From: Bryoerythrophyllum caledonicum
Taxonomy: Eukaryota > Streptophyta > Bryopsida > Pottiales > Pottiaceae
Assembly (NCBI GenBank): GCA_963971425.1
Contig: OZ020526.1
Location: 4,491,976 to 4,555,975 of the forward strand
DNA: 64,000 nucleotides
Reading direction: 5' to 3'
Part shown: one piece after another, positions 21,919-33,407 of the stretch
Layout of the letters: each line of letters opens with the position of its first letter
Numbering within the stretch: the first letter of the stretch is position 1
The notes under the pieces: model-generated
What the model was told of the DNA's origin: nothing
The model's database searches: none
What the model saw: only the letters and a program-made list of their open reading frames with translations
Translations under genes and position numbers: made by a program

Positions 21919-22749
21919 ATGACATCAAAAACAACAACAGCAACAACAACAATAACAACAACAACATCAACAATAATAAACCTCCAAAGACACCAACAAC
22001 AACAAAAACCCCAACAACTCCAACCACCCAAACAACCCCTACAAAACCTAAAACCCCAACAACAACACTATCCTACCACAATCTACCTCTGTAAAATAAT
22101 AATACTTCTCAGCGGTGACATTGAAAAAAATCCAGGCCCCATGCCAAACATAATAAAAACACACCCCGCAGCTCATAAAAAACGTGCAAAAATGTACTTC
22201 ATCCCTAGTACTATAAAACTACACCCCGAGTATCAACACCTTGCTAACACATTTTCACCACTACTAAAGAATACACATAAACTACATAACTCACATAACA
22301 TGACCTACTGGCATATAGCACACTACATTGAACAAAAAACTACACATCCCCCATCACATATCCTATATGCTTTAATTATTACAGTACACCCCTCTCTAGA
22401 AGAGTGCAACCAAATATTAGCCCTACAGAATACCAATACCACAAATTGGACCAATACTCTCCTTAACAACTTAATCACTCTACATAACCCACCCGAAAGA
22501 CATATTAATACAAAACACCCGTATACAAGTTTCCTAGCAGAAAATCAAAATATTATTCAACATAGAGACTCCATACACAAAGAAATATATGATTTCGTAC
22601 ACAGTCAAACCTCACCCCCCACACAAAACACTATCCAACTACACTTCCCATTCCTGCCACATGAACTAACTAAAGAAATACGAGATGCTTTGAGCCTATC
22701 CCAGAATACACATTCCCATCCCCACCAACCCCATATATACCACCTGTAA
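21919..22749 (+). CDS. LINE ORF2 N-terminal region with 2A-like peptide
   Basis: The ATG-started frame gives a Thr/Gln/Pro-rich leader of about 57 residues, then a short hydrophobic stretch and LLSGDIEKNPGP (residues 63-74). This matches the 2A consensus D-x-E-x-N-P-G-P, which makes ribosomes skip the final Gly-Pro bond. About 190 residues of unknown fold follow (including MTYWHIAHYIEQ and ILYALIITVHPS). The true frame seems to slip by -1 near 22700, since the -1 frame gives a proline-rich linker that runs into the APE domain. The TAA at 22747 is therefore probably mutational, and this is the N-terminal part of one polyprotein ORF. Confidence 0.7.
   Translation: MTSKTTTATTTITTTTSTIINLQRHQQQQKPQQLQPPKQPLQNLKPQQQHYPTTIYLCKIIILLSGDIEKNPGPMPNIIKTHPAAHKKRAKMYFIPSTIKLHPEYQHLANTFSPLLKNTHKLHNSHNMTYWHIAHYIEQKTTHPPSHILYALIITVHPSLEECNQILALQNTNTTNWTNTLLNNLITLHNPPERHINTKHPYTSFLAENQNIIQHRDSIHKEIYDFVHSQTSPPTQNTIQLHFPFLPHELTKEIRDALSLSQNTHSHPHQPHIYHL
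22099..22140 (+). other. 2A-like ribosome-skipping motif
   Basis: Codons encode IILLSGDIEKNPGP. The invariant Asp, Glu, Asn-Pro-Gly and Pro are all present, preceded by the hydrophobic residues usual for active 2A sequences. Skipping would release a leader of 73 residues from the APE-RT polyprotein. Confidence 0.85.
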
Positions 22750-24740
22750 ATCATAACGAAAACACCAGAGACATCAATACATACATCTTAACATGGAACG
22801 CTGCATCCCTAAACACTGCTCTCCCATGCCTCCACAATCTATCTACCCACACCAACACACCACCCGCCATAATTGCTATACAAGAAACTAAATTAACGGC
22901 TACTAAATCCACAAAATACATCCAAAAAAAATTCCCCGATTACAAACTTATATTTAATAACACTCATGCCCTTACAAGATGCATCCAACAACGAATGCCA
23001 TATACACCAACGAGAGGAGGCCTCCTCATGCTCATACACCAATCATATGCCTTCCCTGGGAATATTACTAAAATTCCTACCCCGGCTAATATATCACCAT
23101 ACCTTCAAATTATTAAAATTTCTAACCGACCCCTCCAACCATGGCTCATTCTTCACCTATACATGCCATCGCACATAGAAGACTCTAGGCTTATTCCGGA
23201 AATCCAAAATTCCATCACTTCACAAATTAATACGCACACTAACCATACAATAATACTTTGTGGAGACTTTAACCGAGATATTGCCCTTATTGGACGACAA
23301 AACGGAGAGACCTTCACCCCCCCACGTGATATAGACTATCAATGGCAAAATTACACGGATAACCTAAAATTATATCTGATTCCAACCGATACACAATACT
23401 CTCGTCAAGGAGGACTTAATTACACACACACTAGCCTAATTGATGGATTTTACATTAAAACACCTAACCATACCCAATACACATCTATCACCAATACCTC
23501 AACCAACTTAAACTCGGACCACTTCCCAATCCAACTAAATATACCTCATAACATCCTTATAAGTAGACCCCCCACCAAAACAAACTCAAACGATATCAAA
23601 ATACTAAATCCCATCCCAAAAGAAAACCTTGATAACTTTAATACAATATTCTTTGAAAAAAACTCACTACAGATAGACTCCCTTACAGAAATTCTTTCCA
23701 ACCACCAACACCTAACACACATACAATGGCAAGAAGCCTCCACCTCTCTTGACAAAATTATTAATGAAATTTCTACTACATTAGAAAAGACATGTAATGC
23801 ACCTCCGACCCCACAACTCACACCTAGAACCTCGAATCAAGGGGGGTATCTCCGGAGAAAACTAGCCAAAAAGTGGAAACAACATCTTGTTACATACCAC
23901 AATATTCGGAAAACAATTTACATCGCTAAAACTAATCAAAATTGGCGAACCCACCCCATACTCTCTGAACTACAAAACCTTCGCCATCCCCAAATCCCAC
24001 AAGTACCACCGCTCAACAACCCTCACGAAGATTGGCTAAAAGACATTGCAGTCATTGCAAAAACCGCCAATAAACAAGCTCGGAAAATTACTACAAAATA
24101 TACAAGAGAATGTATCAGAAAAGCCATTTCTAAGTATCGTCTACTATACGAATCTAGCCCAAAAAAGATTAATAGAAAAGTCTTTAAAAACAACACAAAC
24201 TTACCACTAGATTCCATTCTAGATCAAAACAATAATATTCTAACCAGCCCAAACGACATTGCAAACGAAATACATTTTCAGCAATCCATAAACAATAGAC
24301 CATCCACCCCCTCATGTCACTTCCAACGACAACATACACCAACATGCACATGCGGGGTCAGGCAATACCCGTGGCATGATCTTGACGGATTCACCATTGA
24401 TAAAAGAGAAGAACCCACGACTCCTCTCCACACATATTATAACAGAGACACATATAACATGTGCCTAAAAAATTTGGGGACCAACAAAGCTCCCGGACCG
24501 GACCATATACCTAACTCAATTCTAAAAAACATGCCTCCGAGATTCCATGACCTTCTATCATTATTTTTCCTCCATTGTTACAAACAAAAAGCAATTCCTG
24601 CATCCTGGAAAACAAGTTTAACAATCTTATTATACAAAAAAGGCGACCCATCCAAGCTACCTAATCACCGACCTATTGCCTTAGCCAACACCATTTACAA
24701 ATTGTACACTAGCACATTAACATCAATACTATTGGCCTCC
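22749..24740 (+). pseudogene. LINE ORF2: APE endonuclease and N-terminal reverse transcriptase
   Basis: This frame is open upstream of the first ATG at 22995. The apurinic-endonuclease motifs appear in order: LTWNAASL, IIAIQETKL, CGDFNRD, LIDGFYI and SDHFPI. A basic linker follows, then the start of the RT domain (TNKAPGPDHIPNSIL, WKTSLTILLYKKGD, NHRPIALANTIYK). The frame is lost near 24740 in the A-run GGGAAAAACACC, where an indel moves the rest of RT into another frame. Confidence 0.85.
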
Positions 24741-26714
24741 GGGAAAAACACCAAATACTACACGAAAGCCAAGAAGGGTTTAGAGCTGAAAGAACTACCA
24801 CACGGCAAATCCAAACTCTCATCGCCGCTCTTGAGGATGCAAAATTCACTAATAAAGACATTTACATACTCTACATTGATTTCAAAAACGCTTTCGGTTC
24901 CCTTGACCATCCTCGCTTGCTAACCATTATGAGCGATCTTGGATACCCGTGCGACGCGGTCACACTGGTTGGCAATATATACTCCCAATCTACCACTACA
25001 TACGTTGGAGAATTCTTTGGTAAAACAAGCCCTATCCCTATCCAACGAGGGACCATCCAAGGCGATACATTAAGCCCATACCTCTTCATTATTTTTCTCG
25101 AACCCCTATTGAGATGGCTTCAAAGAGGGAATAATGGCTACACCTTTGGCACCTCAAAAGTTACCATAAACTCGGCCGCATATGCTGACGATCTTGCGGC
25201 CATCTCCGGACGCCTCAAATCACTCCAAACTCAATTAGATAAAATAGACAAATTTTGTCTATGGTCTGGGATGGAACTTCGGGTCCAAAAATGTGCCATA
25301 ACCGGATGTTCAAACAAATCTAAAACAAACCCGACCGCCTTCAAAGCCCTTATTCAAGCTAACAATATCCACTATCGTAACCAACCAATTCCGGTTCTAA
25401 ACCAAAACCAACCCTACATATACCTTGGAATAAACCTAGTCCCATCTTTCAAATGGAAAATTCAAATTCATGCTACTACTACAAAACTTATTAAACAATA
25501 CAAGGAACTTACACTTTGTCCGGCCACATTGCAACAGAAAATAAAAATGATTGATACCGTCATACGACTGGGTATCTCATACAGTTTCTATGCGGTCCCT
25601 TATTCCATGCCCGCCACAAATAAACTCGATAAAAAAATCATAGCCATACAAAAGAAAGTATGCAGACTCCCTAACTGTACGCCTAATATCATAACACAAC
25701 TCCCCCACGAACTATTCGGATTAGAAGCTTTCTCCCTCAAAAATGCCTACTTACGTTGCATTGGAGAACAACTCCAAAATGCACTTAACGATAAAGGACG
25801 ACTAGGACTAATTTACACTGGGCTCCTTCGGCACATCCTTGCCATTTATGGAGGAGCACAATACCTCCAAAGACTTAAAAAATCTGATTGTCTTCGGTCC
25901 CCCATTACCCGCACACTTTTTCTACTTAAAACAGAAGGTCAAATATTTCTTAAAAGCACACTAGAAGATTTCCTACTAGACCCCGCACCACTTGAACAAA
26001 ATTGGGCAAATGAAATTCATAACCTCCCTAGACTTGACCGACAATTATCCGACAAACTCCTACAAAAACTCTTCTCTGCAAACATTACTGATCTAAAACA
26101 AATTACACTACCAAATGGAACACACCTTATGGACGACAAGAGCTACAAAACACTCTATGGTACCCCTCATAAATTAATAAAAAGTGCACTAAACATTGCC
26201 AAACAATTATTTTGTCACCCTCCATGTCTCCCTACATGCCCCAACCCTTGCACCAATCACGCTCCACCGTACACACTTAAAGACTCATATATCATCAATC
26301 ACAATGACATCCACCCCAACACCAATCCCCCACTAATTCCCCCAAACCCACCACATTCACGACCATATGCCCCTCCACCACATATATTAAAAAACCCTTC
26401 CATACACCCAATAAATAACATGACCGTGCACAGACAAAATAAACACATTGACTCCAACAAAATAAGCAAACAATATACGTCGTACCTATGCCACTGGTCC
26501 CACAATAACAACACCTACGCCAAATGGCTCCCACAAAGAAATCTTTTCCCTTGGCACAACCCAAATACTTCCTTACATAACACCGAAATCCTCACACAAT
26601 ACTACCTTAGAACTCAAAACAGTTATTACCTAAATATCATACAAATACACCACCCCCAAGCACAACCTCGAGATAGAAGATTTGTCACACCACCCCTTAT
26701 TATCCCCTTCTTAA
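24740..26714 (+). pseudogene. LINE ORF2: reverse transcriptase palm and thumb
   Basis: After the frameshift RT continues with QEGFRAERTT, ILYIDFKNAFGSLDH (first catalytic Asp), RGTIQGDTLSPYLFI and the catalytic AAYADDLAAIS. About 500 residues of thumb and linker follow. The frame ends at 26824, but the inverted copy shows that the real frame changes near 26714, where one A is missing from TTAAC relative to copy 2. All three catalytic Asp residues are intact. Confidence 0.87.
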
Positions 26715-27014
26715 CATCTTTACAACTGAATGCAACCCAGAAACGGACATCCGAGCACAAACAAATACAATCAAAATACAACAAGACAATGCCCACGTAT
26801 ACGAAGGTAATGGTAGACATCTAATAACCATACCACTTGCTAGGCTACAATGGCTGTGGAACCAATATCACAACGCACTACTAACCCCCATTAACATCAA
26901 ACCAATACCCCAAACATTCGAAACCGAAATTGTTTGGCTATACCAAAGATATAACACCGAATACCCAAAAATGACCCCCTCAAAAATGCACACTACACAT
27001 TACCCGATCCTATC
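26715..27014 (+). pseudogene. LINE ORF2: conserved linker ending at a TAG
   Basis: This stretch encodes RLQWLWNQYHN and FETEIVWLYQRYN, both conserved in the inverted copy. The frame ends at TAG 27016-27018. The downstream domain continues in the -1 frame, exactly as it does in the inverted copy near 63061. Confidence 0.7.
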
Positions 27015-27494
27015 TTAGACTACCTTACTACATTCCTGAATATCACACATTCATACTTCTCATCCCCCATTACATGCTCCACAAAAATCTCAAAACGTTA
27101 CTCTCCATTCGAACGCGATAAGATTTTTGGGTCTCTTGGAAAAGCCTTTGATTATAAGTGGAGTGGAATAGGCCTCGCACACCCTCACAATGAAGAAGAA
27201 ACACAACAAGCAATACATTGGGCAAGCCTAGCGGCAAATAATGACCCCAACGACAATATCACCATTATTATCACTCCCGACACTCATTGGTACCACAACC
27301 CTAACCCACACTTAGGCCCATTCCCGGACTCCCACATCATAGTACTATTTGAAGCTGACTCCATGACTTACAAAGAACCCACTATACCATCGCAAATACA
27401 AACACCCCGCCTTGAACCAGCAACCCTACGTATCCTATGAATACATCAACAAACTCGTGAAATAGGTAATCTAGAAAACCTCACTCATCTCACT
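27015..27494 (+). pseudogene. LINE ORF2: middle domain with PCIF1-like methyltransferase resemblance
   Basis: The segment reads YFSSPITC, YSPFERDKIFGSLGKAFDY, then AHPHNEEETQQAIHWASLAA and ITIIITPDTHWY. Order and spacing resemble the core of PCIF1/CAPAM-type adenine methyltransferases: a SPLNC-like strand, an FGS loop, the NPPF catalytic position, a helix, then an IFIPEW-like strand. Where NPPF would lie there is AHPHN, in both copies of the LINE, so a catalytic role is doubtful. The similarity is recalled by eye and needs a profile comparison. One TGA interrupts the frame near 27438. Confidence 0.4.
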
Positions 27495-28524
27495 TTGATA
27501 GCAAAAAATCTAAACATTAACAAGGTATACACCGCAATTGCCCTCCCCACACCCATCTCAACCTGTGTAAACCGCAACAAAAAATGGTCTAAAACCCCCC
27601 ACACAAACATCTCCACATCACCAATGACCGAACTAAGCCTCCCCCTCTCTTACTACCAAATTAATATAGACCTTAAATTTGACCCCAACTTTAGCTACTA
27701 CACTGACGGCTCTTTCAAAGAACCAAACGAAGTAAGCCCGGGACATTGGCACCGAGAGAAAGCCGGTTATGGGATATACAATTCTACCAAACAAATTAAA
27801 TTAGGTAAAAGACTACATGGACTCCAGAATATTCTAAGAGCCAAAATGATGGCTATACACAAAACCCTTAAAATAATCACCACTCATTACCCAAACGAAC
27901 CGGCTCACATTTTTACAGATTGCATAAATGTATTATACCTCCTTAATACACATATTAAACACCCTACTTTACACAATAGTCACCCGGATAAAACTATCCT
28001 TACATCTATGGTTGAAATGCTCCAAAATTGTACACAGATTACTACACTCCATAAAGTTTGTGCTCATGCTAATATCGACGGCAATGAACAAGCCGACAAA
28101 CTAGCAAAGGAAGGACGAGAAAAAACCCACAAGAGTGCCGAACACCCATACGAACACGCCCATGCCACCCCATATTACTTCCATAGATATGAATGGCCCT
28201 CTATGAGTGAAACTCCTGATAAAGGCCCTGTACGATTCTTGGACAAATACCTCAAAAAACATGATCTTGTAAATAACCTAGAAAAACTTACAGAAAACTT
28301 TCCCAATATTGATAAATGGATTGGCAACCCAAACATTCATAATGTACTATCCAGTAATTTCTGGAAAAACCCCACTATAATGGATCCACAAATCACATGC
28401 CTAATCAAATTCCGCACCGGGCAATACATGGGCAATGCCCGCAAACAACTCTTCTTTGGAATAGAAAGATTCCCTACAATTACATGTCCAATTTGCAACA
28501 CCACGGACCCAGACACATGGCTAC
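27495..28524 (+). pseudogene. LINE ORF2: RNase H domain
   Basis: A type-I RNase H fold is clear: YYTDGSFKE (first Asp), HIFTDCINVLYLL (third acidic residue) and GNEQADKLAKEG (fourth). The second acidic position reads RAKMMAIHKTL here, Lys instead of Glu, while the inverted copy keeps RAELMAIHKTL. Copy 1 therefore lost a catalytic residue through a GAA-to-AAA change. The C-terminal part (CLIKFRTGQYMGNARKQLFF) leads into the CCHC finger. Confidence 0.85.
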
Positions 28525-29163
28525 ATGTCTTACTCCAGTACCCTAAACTCCCATATACACTCACTAATTGTTAAAAGACATAACAAAGCCGTATGGGCTA
28601 TTCGTAAACTATTTATATCATCAACCAAATCCCGGTGTTTCATTCTCATGAATGCCGGAACCTTTAATGACAACCCACAAGAAAACACGGTCCCTCCTTG
28701 GCTATTACCCTGCATATGTCATACTCAAAGATGCCACTGTAATGCAAGATTCAAACCGGACCTATTATGTGTTAGAGGACTATCATACAAAGACCCCCCA
28801 CCAAACCACATAGACCCTAGTCTCACCATCCAATTTATTGAATTCACATATTGCAATGATAGATTCTCTCCGGACACTATTGCAAGCAAAACAAATAAAT
28901 ACCAACCACTACTTGACGATATTCAAGCACTAGGATGGAAAGTAGACCCCCTCATTGTCATCACTGCGGGTGCTAGAGCCACCACCTTCATCCCCTCAAT
29001 GACAACCCTTGAAGAAACATTTAAAATCCCCATCACTTCAATCAAAACCACCTTTTCAAATATTAACACTAGTGCAATTCAACATGCTATGTCGATATTC
29101 CTACATAAATGTAAACTTGAAAACAACCAACCCCTACCCGACGCTTCAAACCCCCCTTTATAG
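28485..29163 (+). pseudogene. LINE ORF2: CCHC finger and REL-like endonuclease domain
   Basis: The finger begins CPICNTTDPDTWLHVLL; the intact inverted copy shows CX2CX9HX4C. An indel near 28525 shifts the frame. RHNKAVW follows, then KPDLLCVRG, IQFIEFTYCND, and KYQPLLDDI with LGWKVDPLIVITAGARA. The order CCHC, RHN, KPD and a downstream acidic residue with a KY motif is that of the restriction-like endonuclease of R2-type and Dualen LINEs. The domain ends at the stop 29161-29163. Confidence 0.65.
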
Positions 29164-29403
29164 ATCTACAACCGCATTTGCATTTCACCGCACTTGCCCT
29201 CCCTCTTTTAGGACTTTTTGGGACCTAGGGCCCTTTTTATTCTGGTTACTGGGTATATAGTGCCTACCCTCGAAAGGGGGAAGTAGTTCCATACTACTAA
29301 CCCATGCCCGGTGGGCATGGACTTAGTGGTGGAATGAACAGGCACTTCACTCACGCCGGCGCCCTACGGGGACCAGCGTTCTTCTTCTTCTTCTTCTTCT
29401 TTT
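29164..29403 (+). other. LINE 3' UTR with stem-loops and (TTC)n tail
   Basis: Two hairpin-capable segments are shared with the inverted copy: CTACCCTCGAAAGGGGG, and a GCCGGC...GACCAGCG hairpin next to the end. The terminus is eight TTC units (29379-29402). A conserved 3' hairpin followed by a simple repeat is how many LINEs are recognised by their own reverse transcriptase. Confidence 0.7.
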
Positions 29404-29553
29404 AGCCTTATAAGTGGTCACTTTTAGAGCAAGCGTAAGCTTACACAATGGTGAAGGGGGCTTTTTGAAGCTTCCAAAGAATCTATACGTTCCTAACAAC
29501 ACATGAATCATGGAAGCATTCCTTTGGAGGAAATCAATACTTGTTGTCTTTGT

Positions 29554-30643
29554 TTAACCCCTAAAAGCCCAGGCATTTTTCCTCATGAAACACTCCAAAA
29601 CTACCATCATCAACAAGAGGTAACGAAATCTAACATTAAAGTCTAATTTTAGACTTTTAACCGTACAATCTTAAAATAGACACGTATATGAACTTACAAT
29701 AAATTTTTTGTTGCAATCCACCGCACGGATGTGAAGATTATAGCGTTTGAAGTGCAAAGAAAAGTTATTTTCCCCCCTTGCCCGGCAAGGTCAGCCTACT
29801 TTGACTAGGTATATCTTCTAGTTTTTACATTGAAATGTGATCAAATCTTTTACCAATATGACTTATATGTTGTTAGCTATTTGTGTGCAAAATTTGAGGT
29901 CAATTCGAGGGGTAATAGATGTAGAAATATACACTTTAGTGAAAGGGGGTACAAAATGTTGACAATTACTACGTAAGTGGTATGAAATTGTTTGTTTCAT
30001 ACAAGTTGTTGCTTTTGAGAATCCCAACGGTGGAAACTTTCAATTTATTTTTTCACTAATTTTAGAAAAAAAAACGAGTAAAAATAGTAAAATCCATAAT
30101 TTTCATGAATATATGGAATAAATAAAGCATTATGTCCCGTTGTTGACCGCCCTCGCAGTTGGACGGGGGAAGGGGAAAAAAAAAAAAAAAAAAAGTTTTT
30201 TTTTTTTGGTTTTTTGGCGGGCCCGCTTCTGACGCGGGGTGCTGGCAGGCCAGTTGATGGCTGATTGATTGCTGTTTTTTTAAAAATTATTTTAACAACT
30301 CTTTTAATAATTTTCAATGCTTTTTCTACTTGGACTTCGTGCATAGAAGATTGGATTCCTTTCCTTGCCCTTTTGTCCCAAAATTCTGCCCCTTTTTTCT
30401 CCTCAAATTGCATTGGTTGACATGGCTGCCCCAATAGTCTAGACTCCCCATTTTGACCTTTGAAGGCTAATAACTTTTGAACCAAAAGTCCAAAATCATT
30501 TTTGAAAAATTCCCCATATAGATTTTTTAAAGGACAATGTAGTGTAAAATTTTCATAAGGATCGGAGTATTTTTTCAACTCAAAGGTACATGCCCAAAAT
30601 CCAAAACGTACTTCCCAAGTACACTTGGGCTCTTAGGGATTAA
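29554..30643. mobile_element. TTAA-flanked (piggyBac-like) non-autonomous element, 1082 bp
   Basis: TTAA at 29554-29557 and 30640-30643. The ends read inward CCCCTAAAAGCCCAGGC and TCCCTAAGAGCCCAAGT. The interior is non-coding, with a poly-A/poly-T block near 30177-30209. The tips match the elements at 15118 and 31898. Confidence 0.65.
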
Positions 30644-31089
30644 GAAGGGTAGTGAATGTGCTCAATAATTATATCCTAGTCTTTTGAGCTTCCTGTAATT
30701 TGTTGCAATATTTAAGCCTCGATGGTCTCTTATCTTTTTGATTGTAAATAAATATTCTTGATTCTTGTGATAACCAATAGTGCTATGTGACAATGTGTTG
30801 TGATACTTTATTGCACTTGCATGTCATGACCATCCACATTTATGCACTATCGTCTCAAGGGTCCAAATATTCTGAATTCGACTAACACTAATGAAACAAG
30901 TAATGGCAAGTTCTTTCTTAAAAACACTATGATACAACCTTAACATATTGTGCAAGTAGCTTCAAACAAACTTCAAAATGGTTTTGCTATTCATTCAAAT
31001 AATCTCACTACTATAGTATAAAAAGATTTAATAAGACTGTACAATAAGATCAAATTTGATTCACCAAGAAGATTAGAAAAGTTCATGGA
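30644..31089. other. Intergenic DNA, no gene seen
   Basis: Nothing recognisable in either strand. Confidence 0.4.
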
Positions 31090-31829
31090 AGAACATCAAT
31101 TGTTTTCACTATACCTCAAAAATTGATTAGGGAGGTATGGAGATTATGGAGGCCTCAATCAAGAAATACAGAGCTTGCTTTCAAATCTATAATTGTTCAA
31201 GATAGTAGGATTTTCCTATATTCTTTAAAATGTTTTACAATGTTTGAGTCAACTCCCGCATTGTCATGAATAATTATAATATTTGGTCCCAACATGTTAC
31301 AACAAACCTTAACAAGATTTCATAATCAAACTTTTAAGAGAAATATGTAACAAAATTTTCATAATATCACTAGAAGACTTTAGTGTTGACATACTCAAAG
31401 TAACATTTATCACTTTAAGGGTCTTTGTAACGGATACCCAATCAAGTAATGCCAAGCTCCAATGACCTCTCCACTTCAACATCTTTTGTACCCACCTCAT
31501 TCCAAGTATCAATCACAATGAACAAACATACTATTGAGTTCACAATCAATAAACATACTATTCAGATTTGGATATAGAATTTTGTTCCCATGTTTTTTTC
31601 CGGTTAGCTCTTAGTGTGATAGGCCTCAAATAAGTCTTGTCTTCTTGTCCTCTTTTGGGTAGATCAATTTGGAAGCAATATAACGCTAAATATCCCAAAC
31701 AATATATTGAAATTACATGCGTGAAAACAAGTAGGTCACTAATTCTTCTATTGTGGAGCAGTAGCAACTCATAACCGGCTCATTGAACACCTAGTAAAAC
31801 ATGAAGTGGCACATGGACTCATGAATGAT

Positions 31830-32604
31830 TGTTAGAAATAGATGGTTCTACTAGTGAGTTAGTTAAATCATATTGTTTAGAGTTAATTTTTGGATACTTA
31901 ACCCTTAAAGGTCCTTGAGGGTGAATAAGGGCAGCCCGGAGATGATGCAAGAAAAAATGAGGCCCTGGGGTAGCTAGAGTGAGGTCAAAGAACTGGGAGG
32001 CTGATCGACGTAAGACTGAGAGTGGGACTGTGCAAGGGAGGGGAACACGGTGGATTTGCAGCAGGTGACGTCATCAGAGGCGAGGGTTTGGGGGATGGAC
32101 ACTGGTGCGAGCCACCTCGAATGTTGAGACACCCTAATAATACCACCTCCTCAATGAGAGGTGATCAAAAGCAACCCACACCCTCTTTCAAAAACCAAAT
32201 GGCGAATCGAGATTACAACGAAGTTGTGAGTGTTTGGGCAGCAGGAAAAGATTGAAGTTGGCTCTCCGAAGTACTTGCAAATCAAATTACTGAATCCACA
32301 CAGCTCCATTGCACAATCCATTGATTAAAACAGGGAGAGGGCATCCGTACGACCAGTTTGATACCACCCTCCACAGCTCTTGCTTAATATTTCAGAATAT
32401 TCGCTGCTTCAAAAAGTGGAAACGAGCCCCTGGGGCTCATGAGGACCTTTAAGGGTTAAAGTAATTTGGTTCGAGGATTATTTCTTTATGTTTCTCCAAT
32501 CACTTTGCAAGTGATTGACAATCATATGTGTATCTATTCACAAGTTGTTGTGATTCTGATTGTTGCAAGTAAAACGTTGTTAAAAAGTCTCACACTTTCC
32601 AACA
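31830..32604. mobile_element. Solo LTR with 5-bp target duplication
   Basis: The segment starts TGTTAGAAATAG and ends CTTTCCAACA, the TG...CA form of an LTR. It is flanked by ATGAT (31825-31829 and 32605-32609). Without the nested TTAA element the LTR is about 217 bp. The related sequence at 1950-2035 has a single ATGAT and no insertion, which is the empty site. Such solo LTRs arise by recombination between the two LTRs of a full element. Confidence 0.85.
31898..32459. mobile_element. TTAA-flanked (piggyBac-like) element nested in the solo LTR
   Basis: TTAA at 31898-31901 and 32456-32459. The ends share CCCTTAAAGGTCCT perfectly inverted. The 554-bp body is non-coding; a frame at 32022-32255 has no recognisable product. 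Confidence 0.8.
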
Positions 32605-32720
32605 ATGATATCAACATTGTGCCATACCATCCATACCAAGAGTAGTTGTTCTTCGAGAAGTTAAATGAATTGGACGCAGTTGCTGGAGGAAGTTTCCAGG
32701 ACATTGTGCAAAAGTAAGGT

Positions 32721-33407
32721 ACTACAATTAGTTCATGCTACTAATGTACTTTGCATTTGAGATAGGAGAATGTGGATTGGTTGTGGGTACGTTTAGTATT
32801 TTTTTTATTAATATTGTACAATATTGTGGATTTTTTTCCATTAAACAATTCTCTAAGCCAATGTACCTTAGCTCACATGATGCAAACGCATGTAAGTAAA
32901 ATTGCTCACTTCTTTTTCTTGAAGTACAAATTAAATACTAAAAAACCCCATGCACTTGCTCAAGGAGCCTTTTCCAAGGCTCATTATTTCTCTAATGTTT
33001 CCGCATCCTCCCCATCAACCACCTTTTGCCATCATAAAATTGGAAAGCCACTATTCAATTTTGAGAGTGGCAATTAAAGGTTGAGGATGTAGAGGGCATA
33101 GGCAACCACCTTATGTGTGACGTTCATATGCTATGACTTATGATCCGAAGGCAACTACGGAAGGTTACATGGCTATGTGCATGGGTCTCCATTTTGGCTA
33201 GTCGTGTGTGTCTCGCATTTTGGCCATGGGCTTGGCACATGGCAAAGCCCATCTTGGTCATGTACTTGAGTTTATTGGAACCTTCAACATTTATTGTCAA
33301 AATACTTTGACAAGTGAGAAAGATCGTAACAAAGTGTATATTTGTTTGATCATGAACAATATGCATCTTGATCAACAAATAGAAAGTTCTTATAGTCGAT
33401 ATAAAGT
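32721..33407. other. Intergenic DNA, no gene seen
   Basis: Short frames only; no domain, RNA gene or transposon end was recognised. Confidence 0.4.

Larger units (their letters stand above)
31090..32720 (+). repeat. Dispersed degenerate repeat A, copy 2, interrupted by a solo LTR
   Basis: Collinear with 640-2050 in the same orientation. The match is broken at 31830-32604 by a solo LTR and resumes with ATGATATCAACATTG, TACCATCCA and TTCTTCGAGAAGTTA. No protein family is recognised. Confidence 0.65.
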
